NCBI GenBank assembly: GCA_003165115.1
Contig: PLSJ01000280.1
Location: 1 to 5,840 of the forward strand
Reading direction: 5' to 3'
DNA length: 5,840 bases
Source: Syntrophaceae bacterium
GTDB taxonomy: Bacteria > Desulfobacterota > Syntrophorhabdia > Syntrophorhabdales > WCHB1-27
The number at the start of each line of letters is the position of its first letter. The stretch's first letter is position 1. The position numbers and the translations under genes are program-made. Shown here piece by piece: positions 1-4,856 of the stretch. The notes beneath the pieces are model-generated. The model ran no database searches. It saw only the letters and a list, made by a program, of their open reading frames with translations, and was not told where the DNA came from.

Positions 1-21
1 GTACTCGATGACGGATCGGGT

Positions 22-157
22 GGACGGCGGCATGTTCGGAATCGATGAGATGTGGATGCTCTGTGAGGATCGTAGACCGTAGGCGTACTAAACGTACGCC
101 GGAGGTCACGACCGGAGCAGGGCGCCGCAGATCGCGATTCCGAACATGCCGCCGTCC
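22..157. repeat. Long imperfect inverted repeat (about 136 bp hairpin)
   Basis: The outer arms at 22-44 and 135-157 are exact reverse complements over 23 bases; the left arm begins GGACGGCGGC. The centre holds a second perfect inverted repeat, GGCGTAC (82-88) and GTACGCC (94-100), around the loop TAAAC. The flanks between them (45-81 and 101-134) pair imperfectly, for example ATCGTAGACC against the complement GTCGTGACC, with several positions that would be G-U wobbles in RNA. The whole stretch can therefore fold as one long hairpin. No transposase, integrase or reverse transcriptase is visible beside it and I see no clear target-site duplication. It could be a MITE-like element, a structured RNA, or an unusual transcription end. 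The palindrome is certain; its role is unknown. Confidence 0.9.
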
Positions 158-183
158 GGCCGCCCCTTTCCGGCCGCCCTTTT
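156..183. repeat. Tandem duplication of a 14-bp unit
   Basis: CCGGCCGCCCCTTT (156-169) is followed at once by CCGGCCGCCCTTTT (170-183), matching at 13 of 14 positions. It abuts the right end of the long palindrome and ends just before the stop codon of the minus-strand gene. Its CGGCCG cores are self-complementary, so the two copies can also pair with each other. Confidence 0.8.
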
Positions 184-184
184 T
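157..184 (+). terminator. Possible intrinsic terminator for a plus-strand gene left of the window
   Basis: A 6-bp all-GC stem, CGGCCG (157-162) with CGGCCG (171-176), has an 8-nt loop and is followed by CCC and then five T (180-184). The stem is short and the T-run is not directly adjacent, so this is weak. The minus-strand gene ending at 188 gets no U-tract from this structure. Confidence 0.25.
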
Positions 185-187
185 AGA

Positions 188-1516
188 CTATTTCTCTCTG
201 CTCGGCTCCACCACCACCCCCTCTATTTCCAAATCTATCTTAAGGCGCTTGACGGCGTCTTTGGCCTCGTTGATGTCGCCGAAGGGGCCGGAGAGAACGC
301 GGTAGCCGTCTTTCTTCGGGAGGACCCTTGCCGGGATTTGTGGCCCCTGGTGGTTGATGATGGCGGCAAGTCTCGTCGCATCGGTCTTGTCGCGCAGGTC
401 GGCGGCCGACACGTACCACGCATCCGTTTTCATCTCCGGTATTTCCGGCCTGCCGTATATTTTATCGGGGTGCCTGACTTCTATGGCTTCCTCCGTCCCC
501 TTTCCGCTTCCCTGGCCGGTCTCCGAGAGGGGAACGGGAATGCCCTCTGCCCCGGCCAATGTTTCCCCGACTTTTCTCCAGTCAAGCGTTCGGCCCGATT
601 TCTTTTCGGCAATTCTCAATCTTGCATATATCTTCTCTCTCTCGTCGGCGTCGGCGTCTCCCAGGGGCGCATGGGCCTCCAGGTAGACTACTCCATCACG
701 CTGCCCTATGAGATATGGCTGGTTAACGATGCGCACGGGTGTATTGACGGGGGTATTTTCATAGAGTTTCTTCACGTCTTCCGGATAGAGCCTTATGCAG
801 CCGTTGGTTGCATTGAGACCGATGCTGTAAGGTTTGTTGGTGCCATGGACCAGATACGTCGACTTGCTCAGGTAGAGCGCGTATTCTCCCAGGGGGTTCA
901 GGGGTCCCGGCAGGACTTTAGGGGGCAGAGGGTCTCCCTTTTTTCGATGGTCCTGGGAAATCGAGGCGGGCACGTGCCAGGTAGGGCGGACCGTTTTGCG
1001 CTGCACATACATTTGGCCCGTGGGCGACGGTCGCTCTGCGGTGCCGATACCGACCGGGTAGGTCGACACGGCCGGCAACCGGCTATCTCCCTTGAATTGA
1101 AAGAGCCTCATGGCGGCCAGATTGATGATGATGCCTTTTCTCGGGGAGTCCGGCAGGATGTGGCTCAGGGGCAACATGATACGCTCCCCGGCCTCGGGCA
1201 CCCATGTATCCACCCCCGGATTGGACGCATTGATTTCATTGATTCCCAGGCTGAAGTGCCTTGCGATATCCGGCAGCGTATCCCCGTTTCCCAGTCTGAT
1301 GAATGCCGGCCGGCCGATAACGTCTTCTTCTCTTGCAACCGAAAAGTCGTTTCGTTCGATCTGTTCTTCCGGAACTCCCTGGACTGTCGGGGGATTCGTC
1401 GGAACATTCTTCATCAGGGCGCATCCGTCGAGAGATAAGGCGAAGACTAACAAAACTATCGAAACGATGAGGCAGGGCCGGGTGAACGAGATCGACAGGT
1501 TAACCATGCCGGTCAT
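188..1516 (-). CDS. LysM - L,D-transpeptidase (ErfK/YbiS-like YkuD) - SPOR lipoprotein
   Basis: Predicted 442-residue periplasmic lipoprotein that would act on peptidoglycan. An N-terminal hydrophobic stretch (about 15-30) ends in L-D-G-C, with Cys32 as the likely lipidated residue; Asp before the Gly is atypical for a lipobox. LysM covers about 71-116 (GDTLPDIARHFSLGINEIN). The YkuD catalytic domain spans about 128-265, with His224 in LVHGTNKP and catalytic Cys240 in NATNGCIRLYPEDV. The PGPLNPLG and YLVHGTN segments resemble E. coli ErfK/YbiS/YcfS, which link Braun lipoprotein to the wall. A SPOR-like domain (about 366-437, WYVSAADL to GPFGDINEA) would bind denuded glycans. Codon 1 was chosen because AGAAGAAG at 1523-1530 is a weak but suitably spaced ribosome site; ATG at 1507 has none. 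It lies 40 nt after the preceding YkuD gene, so is probably co-transcribed. Family assignment is firm; whether it ligates lipoprotein or makes 3-3 crosslinks is inferred. Confidence 0.93.
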   Translation of the reverse strand: MTGMVNLSISFTRPCLIVSIVLLVFALSLDGCALMKNVPTNPPTVQGVPEEQIERNDFSVAREEDVIGRPAFIRLGNGDTLPDIARHFSLGINEINASNPGVDTWVPEAGERIMLPLSHILPDSPRKGIIINLAAMRLFQFKGDSRLPAVSTYPVGIGTAERPSPTGQMYVQRKTVRPTWHVPASISQDHRKKGDPLPPKVLPGPLNPLGEYALYLSKSTYLVHGTNKPYSIGLNATNGCIRLYPEDVKKLYENTPVNTPVRIVNQPYLIGQRDGVVYLEAHAPLGDADADEREKIYARLRIAEKKSGRTLDWRKVGETLAGAEGIPVPLSETGQGSGKGTEEAIEVRHPDKIYGRPEIPEMKTDAWYVSAADLRDKTDATRLAAIINHQGPQIPARVLPKKDGYRVLSGPFGDINEAKDAVKRLKIDLEIEGVVVEPSREK

Positions 1517-1556
1517 CGTGGGCTTCTTCTGTGTAATAACGTGGACATCCCCCCTT

Positions 1557-2507
1557 CTATGGCCTTATCTCGACAGTCGTACCGATCGGCACCAGCCTGG
1601 CGATCTCCTCTATCTCTTCGTCCGTGACGGCAATACATCCCCTGGTCCAGTCGACCTCCGTGTGCAAGTCGCCGACCAGCGACGAACCATTCTTGAGGCC
1701 GTGGATCATGATGTCTCCGCCGGGAGAAACCCCCAGCTCCCTTGCCCGTTTTATATCTTTCTCGTTCGGATAGGAAATATGGAGAGATAAGTGATAACGG
1801 CTGTCCCTGTTCCTTGAATCGATTATGTAGGTGCCCTCCGGGGTTTTGCTATCGCCTTTCCTTTCTTTCTGGCCGATAGGGTTCCCTCCCAGGGCTATCC
1901 TGTAACTCCTGGACGTCTTGTCTTTCGAGATGAGGGTCAATCTTCGTTCCGCCTTTTCTATCAGGACCCTGGATGCCGGTCCGATGAACACCGGTCCGCT
2001 AAGGTGCCTGCGTTTCAGCTCCCCTTCGATCACTTCAATCTTATTTTGCAGTGCAATAATCTCGTTCTCCCTGTCTTTAACCTCTTGTTCGAGAGTTGCA
2101 ATCCGTGTTTGCTGCGCAATGACCTTCTTATCCCTGACGGTGACGTTATCGATATGAGATATCATCTCCGCGCTGTCCCGCCTGTAGGCGCTTTCGGGGT
2201 AATTCTTCAGGACCTTCTCGAAGCATTCGAGAGACTTCCGATAATCTTTTTGTTCGTTGCGCGGATACGCGTAAATAATACCCATTTCGAAAAGGGCCCT
2301 GTCCGACGCCGCCGGATATTTTTGAATGATCTGTTCATATGCGTTCAGGGAGGCCGTATAGCTATGCCCGGCGAAAAGATCGTTCGCTTCCTTGAAGCTC
2401 GACCCGGCCTGAAAGTGACTGCATCCGCATATGAGTATCGGTGTTATTATGATGCAGGCAAAGAAAGGGTAAAGCCACCCGCCCAGCCTGCGCTGCTTTT
2501 CATGCAT
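1557..2507 (-). CDS. TPR/coiled-coil lipoprotein with YafK-like (COG3034) L,D-transpeptidase domain
   Basis: Predicted 316-residue lipoprotein. A hydrophobic segment (about 11-27) ends in I-C-G-C, with Cys29 as the lipidation site. Residues about 36-116 look like TPR/BamD-type helical repeats (SFKEANDLFAGHSYTASL, then ALFEMGIIYA and SLECFEKVLKNYP). A heptad-rich coiled coil follows (about 124-167), then a C-terminal YkuD domain (about 180-316) with His269 in GGDIMIHG and catalytic Cys291 in DWTRGCIAVTDEEIEEI, the pattern common in COG3034 proteins. In E. coli the COG3034 member YafK (LdtF/DpaA) releases Braun lipoprotein from peptidoglycan, but other members may be transpeptidases, so the reaction is open. 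The gene follows the Lpp-like gene after a strong hairpin and precedes the LysM/SPOR transpeptidase by 40 nt. Only 35 nt separate the hairpin from the start codon, so expression probably comes by read-through. The ribosome site is poor (AGGG before CGTCT). Confidence 0.93.
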   Translation of the reverse strand: MHEKQRRLGGWLYPFFACIIITPILICGCSHFQAGSSFKEANDLFAGHSYTASLNAYEQIIQKYPAASDRALFEMGIIYAYPRNEQKDYRKSLECFEKVLKNYPESAYRRDSAEMISHIDNVTVRDKKVIAQQTRIATLEQEVKDRENEIIALQNKIEVIEGELKRRHLSGPVFIGPASRVLIEKAERRLTLISKDKTSRSYRIALGGNPIGQKERKGDSKTPEGTYIIDSRNRDSRYHLSLHISYPNEKDIKRARELGVSPGGDIMIHGLKNGSSLVGDLHTEVDWTRGCIAVTDEEIEEIARLVPIGTTVEIRP

Positions 2508-2532
2508 AGACGCCCTGACGATCGTAAGACCT

Positions 2533-2571
2533 CATAAGGCGGCAGGGCGCCAAAAACCCTGCCGCCTTATG
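2533..2571 (-). terminator. Strong hairpin after the Lpp-like gene, no U-tract
   Basis: CATAAGGCGGCAGGG (2533-2547) and CCCTGCCGCCTTATG (2557-2571) form a perfect 15-bp stem with a 9-nt loop. It starts 23 nt after the lipoprotein stop codon. On the minus strand the stem is followed by AGGTCTTACG, so a classical U-tract is missing. The five T in this strand sit in the loop instead. It may stabilise the 3' end of an abundant lipoprotein mRNA and only partly stop transcription into the two downstream YkuD genes. The plus strand also lacks a useful T-run (TTT only). Confidence 0.65.
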
Positions 2572-2594
2572 TTTCCGGAGCCTTGAAAGCACAC

Positions 2595-2906
2595 TTATTT
2601 CCTCATCGATGACCTGAAAGCGGTGTTGGCCCTCTCGGCCTGTGCCTCGGCCATGTTCGCCTTTTCCTCGGCCGCCTGCGCCCTTTGTTCAGCCGCTTGC
2701 GCTCTCTCGTCAGCCGCCTTCACGGCTTCGGATGCCTTCGTCGCGTTCTCGTTGGCCTCCTGCGACGCCTTTAACGCCTGATCGGCCTTCAGATTGGTCT
2801 GCTGTTCCTGCGCCCGCATTTTCGCCAGGTCACCCTTCGTTGCACAACCCATCACCGTGATACCGAAAAAGAATATTGCTGAAATCACCAAAAAACTTTT
2901 CTTCAT
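2595..2906 (-). CDS. Lpp/OprI-like alanine-zipper murein lipoprotein
   Basis: Predicted 103-residue small lipoprotein. The signal peptide (MKKSFLVISAIFFFGITV) ends in V-M-G-C, so Cys21 is the lipidated first residue of a roughly 83-residue mature protein. The rest is one Ala-, Glu-, Lys- and Gln-rich helix with clear heptads (ERAQAAE 67-73, QRAQAAE 74-80, EKANMAE 81-87), as in trimeric Lpp/OprI. It ends SSMRK: the terminal Arg-Lys matches E. coli Lpp, whose last Lys side chain is joined to peptidoglycan. The mature chain is longer than E. coli Lpp (58 residues). A perfect Shine-Dalgarno suggests very high translation. Two YkuD enzymes lie directly downstream, one of the type that attaches Lpp in E. 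coli. Family and topology are well supported; covalent attachment to the wall is inferred. Confidence 0.92.
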   Translation of the reverse strand: MKKSFLVISAIFFFGITVMGCATKGDLAKMRAQEQQTNLKADQALKASQEANENATKASEAVKAADERAQAAEQRAQAAEEKANMAEAQAERANTAFRSSMRK

Positions 2907-2912
2907 TTTCTT

Positions 2913-2922
2913 TCACCTCCTT
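2913..2922 (-). promoter_or_regulatory. Perfect Shine-Dalgarno of the Lpp-like gene
   Basis: The minus strand reads AAGGAGGTGA, six bases before the ATG at 2906. This is a full-length match to the anti-SD sequence, the strongest ribosome site in the window, and it fixes the start of the lipoprotein gene. Confidence 0.9.
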
Positions 2923-2923
2923 T

Positions 2924-3085
2924 TCATTCACTCACGACGTCGCGCAAAGGCTTGTCCACATGTATGGACTGCAGGTTGTATGCCGTAACCTTTGCCCCCA
3001 CGCATATGCCGCATTCAAGGGGTATTTTCCTGATTCGGCTTCCCTGCGCGAATGAGAACCGGGCAAGAATGTCGAGTCCGGGCAT
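2924..3085 (-). CDS. Possible small CxxC protein (53 aa), unrecognised
   Basis: A minus-strand frame beginning MPGLDILARF runs to a TGA two bases before the AAGGAGG of the lipoprotein gene, the spacing expected of a real upstream cistron. The C-terminal part (IPLECGICVGAKVTAYNLQ) contains one Cys-x-x-Cys and uses codons like its neighbours (ATA, ACG, GTG). The same frame opens further upstream to another ATG at 3157, but that part (GSGHPPGGSH) looks less protein-like. No ribosome site is seen before either ATG, and no family is recognised. It may be a gene remnant or chance. Confidence 0.22.
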   Translation of the reverse strand: MPGLDILARFSFAQGSRIRKIPLECGICVGAKVTAYNLQSIHVDKPLRDVVSE

Positions 3086-3185
3086 GGGAGATCGACAAAA
3101 ATGGTCGTCCAGGGTGTGCGACCCGCCTGGCGGGTGCCCCGAACCCGGCCGCCCCACAATGCATCTTTCCCATTCGTCCCTTTTG

Positions 3186-3194
3186 TGTTATATT
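3186..3194 (+). promoter_or_regulatory. Extended -10 promoter element for phoH
   Basis: TGT-TATATT matches the TGn extended -10 with a near-consensus hexamer. The -35 position (about 3166-3171, TTTCCC) is poor, which extended -10 promoters tolerate. A start near 3201 would give a leader of about 37 nt before the TTG start codon. Confidence 0.4.
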
Positions 3195-3218
3195 CTCTTA
3201 AGATCAAATCTCAGGTAC

Positions 3219-3223
3219 GGAGG
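3219..3223 (+). promoter_or_regulatory. Shine-Dalgarno of phoH, long spacing
   Basis: GGAGG lies 14 nt before the TTG at 3238, longer than usual. No closer in-frame start exists upstream of 3238, and the next candidate (GTG at 3265) has no better site and would cut into the conserved VVQLSF start of the family. Confidence 0.6.
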
Positions 3224-3237
3224 TTCGCCAAGCTTTT

Positions 3238-4344
3238 TTGGACGAGAAGACGGAAGAAGAGGTAGTGCAGCTCTCCTTTGAGGATACCCATCTAGCCCGA
3301 AACCTGTTCGGTCCCCGGGAAGAAAACATAAAATATCTCAAGAAATATTTTGATGTCAGGACGAGTGTGCGGGGAAACCTCGTCACCCTGGTGGGCAAGA
3401 AGAAAGAGGTCGAAAATACGAGCAAAGTGATCCGCGAGCTGGCGGGGCTCATCAAGAAGGGCTTCCCCGTCAACCCGTCGGACATAGACCATGCGGTCCG
3501 CTATATCGCACACACGAACAGGGGCGCGGAGGAGCTTGGCCGGGACCAGATCTACATCCCGCCCAGCCGCAAGGTCATCATCCCGAAAACGCAGAACCAA
3601 AAGCAGTACGTCGAGGCCATACGGAAACACGATATCGTGATAGGGATCGGTCCGGCGGGAACGGGAAAGACCTATCTTGCCATGGCGATGGCCCTCTCCG
3701 CGTACTTCAACAAAGAGGTCTCAAGGATCATCCTGACGCGGCCCGCGATAGAGGCGGGCGAAAAGTTGGGGTTCCTCCCCGGGACCATGTTCGAAAAAGT
3801 GAACCCTTACTTGAGGCCCCTCTATGACGCCCTCTACGACATGGTCGACATAGACAGGGGGAGCAGGCTTATCGAGAAAGGCGTGCTCGAGATAGCGCCG
3901 CTCGCGTTCATGCGCGGCAGGACGCTGAACGATGCCTTCGTGATCCTCGACGAGGCCCAGAACACGACCCCGGAACAGATGAAGATGTTCCTCACGAGGA
4001 TCGGCTTCGGCACCAAGCTCGTCGTCACCGGCGACGTGACCCAGATCGACATCCCGGGCGGCCGCTCCGGGCTGCTCGACCTCGAGGAGCTGCTCGGCGA
4101 GATCGAGGGGATCGCCTTCGTCAGGCTCGGTCAATCCGACGTCGTGCGACACCGCATCGTGCGCGAGATCGTCTCCGCCTACGAGCGCTCGGCGGAGGCC
4201 CGGAACATCGGTTCCGGCACCGGCTCGTCCGGCAGATCCGGCACCCAGGTCCCGGCTGCTCCGAACCAGGAGTCCGGGAACGGGGTCCACGTCCCCGCGC
4301 CGCCTCTCTCCGACCGGACTGCCCCGGCACGGCCGCCGCGGTGA
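3238..4344 (+). CDS. phoH: PhoH-family P-loop ATPase (YbeZ type), mosaic
   Basis: Cytoplasmic ATP-binding protein of the PhoH/YbeZ family, linked to RNA processing and ribosome maturation and usually encoded beside ybeY. In 368 residues it has an N-terminal domain (about 9-100, VVQLSFEDTHLARNLFG), Walker A GPAGTGKT (138-145), RIILTRPAIEAGEKLGFLPG (163-182), Walker B VILDEAQN (235-242), VVTGDVTQ (262-269) and DVVRHRIV (301-308). Residues beyond about 320 form a Gly/Ser/Pro-rich, probably disordered tail. The start is TTG. By my hand count 54 of 246 codons before 3976 end in A or T, against about 10 of 122 after it. The first part resembles delta-type PhoH and the last part Actinobacteria (VVRHRIVREIVSAYER). 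The loop IPGGRSGL is one residue shorter than in E. coli, B. subtilis or mycobacterial PhoH (four residues between Pro and SGL). All nucleotide-binding motifs are intact. Its stop overlaps the ybeY start by four bases. Confidence 0.95.
   Translation: MDEKTEEEVVQLSFEDTHLARNLFGPREENIKYLKKYFDVRTSVRGNLVTLVGKKKEVENTSKVIRELAGLIKKGFPVNPSDIDHAVRYIAHTNRGAEELGRDQIYIPPSRKVIIPKTQNQKQYVEAIRKHDIVIGIGPAGTGKTYLAMAMALSAYFNKEVSRIILTRPAIEAGEKLGFLPGTMFEKVNPYLRPLYDALYDMVDIDRGSRLIEKGVLEIAPLAFMRGRTLNDAFVILDEAQNTTPEQMKMFLTRIGFGTKLVVTGDVTQIDIPGGRSGLLDLEELLGEIEGIAFVRLGQSDVVRHRIVREIVSAYERSAEARNIGSGTGSSGRSGTQVPAAPNQESGNGVHVPAPPLSDRTAPARPPR
3931..3975 (+). other. Composition and phylogenetic-style junction inside phoH
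   Basis: Across residues about 232-246 of PhoH (NDAFVILDEAQNTTPEQ, very conserved in bacteria) the sequence changes from mixed third positions with frequent AAA, GAA, TAT and ATA codons to almost pure G/C third positions. The reading frame is unbroken. Conserved sequence on both sides makes this a natural place for homologous recombination or for an assembler to join two genomes. The exact point cannot be fixed by eye. Confidence 0.6.
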
Positions 4345-4856
4345 GCGCCCAGGTCTTCGCTGCCGACGAGCAGTCTGACCGACCTGTAGATCTCGCACGC
4401 TGGGTGGCGCTGGCCGAACGCGTACTGGGCGACCGGGGGATCGGTGAGGGGGCCGAGCTCTCGGTGATGTTCGTCGACGAGACCTCCATCGCCGGGCTGA
4501 ACGAGCGGTTTCTCGGCCGCAAGGGACCGACCGATGTGCTCTCCTTCCCAATCGAGGACGAGCTCATAGGCCCAGGCCATGTCCCCGACCAGGAGGCGAG
4601 CGGTCCGGGGCGAGGACCGATCGAGCTCGAGGAAGTGCCCCTTTTGATCGGCGACGTCGTCATCTGCCCCGAGGTCGCCTGGCGCCAAGCCCCGGAGCAC
4701 GCCGGCAATTACGACGACGAGCTCGCGCTCTTGTTGGTGCACGGGATCTTGCACCTGCTCGGCATGGACCACGAGGACGCAAGCGAAGCGGCGACGATGG
4801 AGGCACTGGAACAGCAGCTCCTCGATGCCCACCACCGCGGGGAAGTCAGTCAGTGA
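4341..4856 (+). CDS. ybeY: Endoribonuclease / rRNA maturation factor YbeY
   Basis: Cytoplasmic zinc-dependent RNase-family protein involved in 16S rRNA 3' maturation and ribosome quality control. Its 171 residues contain TDVLSFP (64-70) and the metal-binding signature HGILHLLGMDH, with His134, His138 and His144 all present. A Gly/Pro/Glu-rich stretch (about 72-100) between TDVLSFP and LLIGDVVICP is longer than in E. coli YbeY and looks like the insertion I recall in acidimicrobial YbeY. The GTG start (4341-4343) overlaps the phoH TGA (4342-4344), implying translational coupling; no separate strong ribosome site is evident. Its own TGA overlaps the next gene in the same way. High G/C third-position use and the AADEQSD and RQAPEHAG segments also point to Actinobacteria. 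The family assignment is secure. Confidence 0.96.
   Translation: MSAQVFAADEQSDRPVDLARWVALAERVLGDRGIGEGAELSVMFVDETSIAGLNERFLGRKGPTDVLSFPIEDELIGPGHVPDQEASGPGRGPIELEEVPLLIGDVVICPEVAWRQAPEHAGNYDDELALLLVHGILHLLGMDHEDASEAATMEALEQQLLDAHHRGEVSQ

Larger units (their letters stand above)
2923..3237. other. Divergent intergenic region between the lipoprotein gene and phoH
   Basis: This stretch of 315 bases separates the minus-strand lipoprotein operon from plus-strand phoH and must hold both promoters. I can support an extended -10 for phoH near its right end but no convincing -35/-10 pair for the lipoprotein gene. A minus-strand open frame ends right at the lipoprotein ribosome site. A short perfect palindrome, ACCCGCC-T-GGCGGGT (3121-3135), could be a protein-binding site but nothing else supports that. 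No tRNA or known riboswitch is recognisable. Confidence 0.7.

Noticed and set aside
22..157. Integron attC site
   Set aside because: The hairpin length would fit, but the ends do not show the GTTRRRY/RYYYAAC core sites, and no integrase or cassette array is present.
22..157. Retron msr-msd or CRISPR repeat
   Set aside because: No reverse transcriptase or cas gene is seen, and there is one palindrome rather than spaced repeats.
146..1438. 430-residue open frame on the plus strand
   Set aside because: It lies antisense to the LysM/YkuD/SPOR gene, whose domains and catalytic motifs are clear. The plus-strand translation shows no motif or sensible hydropathy pattern.
2004..2537. 177-residue plus-strand frame opposite the YafK-like gene
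   Set aside because: No motif is seen, and the opposite strand encodes a complete lipoprotein with WTRGC active site.
3121..3135. Terminator hairpin ACCCGCC-T-GGCGGGT
   Set aside because: A one-base centre leaves a tight loop only by breaking stem pairs, and no T-run follows. It is at most a protein-binding palindrome.
2952..3281. 109-residue plus-strand frame upstream of phoH
   Set aside because: It overlaps the phoH promoter, ribosome site and start in another frame and shows no protein-like pattern.
3721..4551. 276-residue minus-strand frame opposite phoH and ybeY
   Set aside because: It is Arg/Pro-rich low-complexity sequence created by G/C third positions of the real genes, and it crosses two conserved genes.
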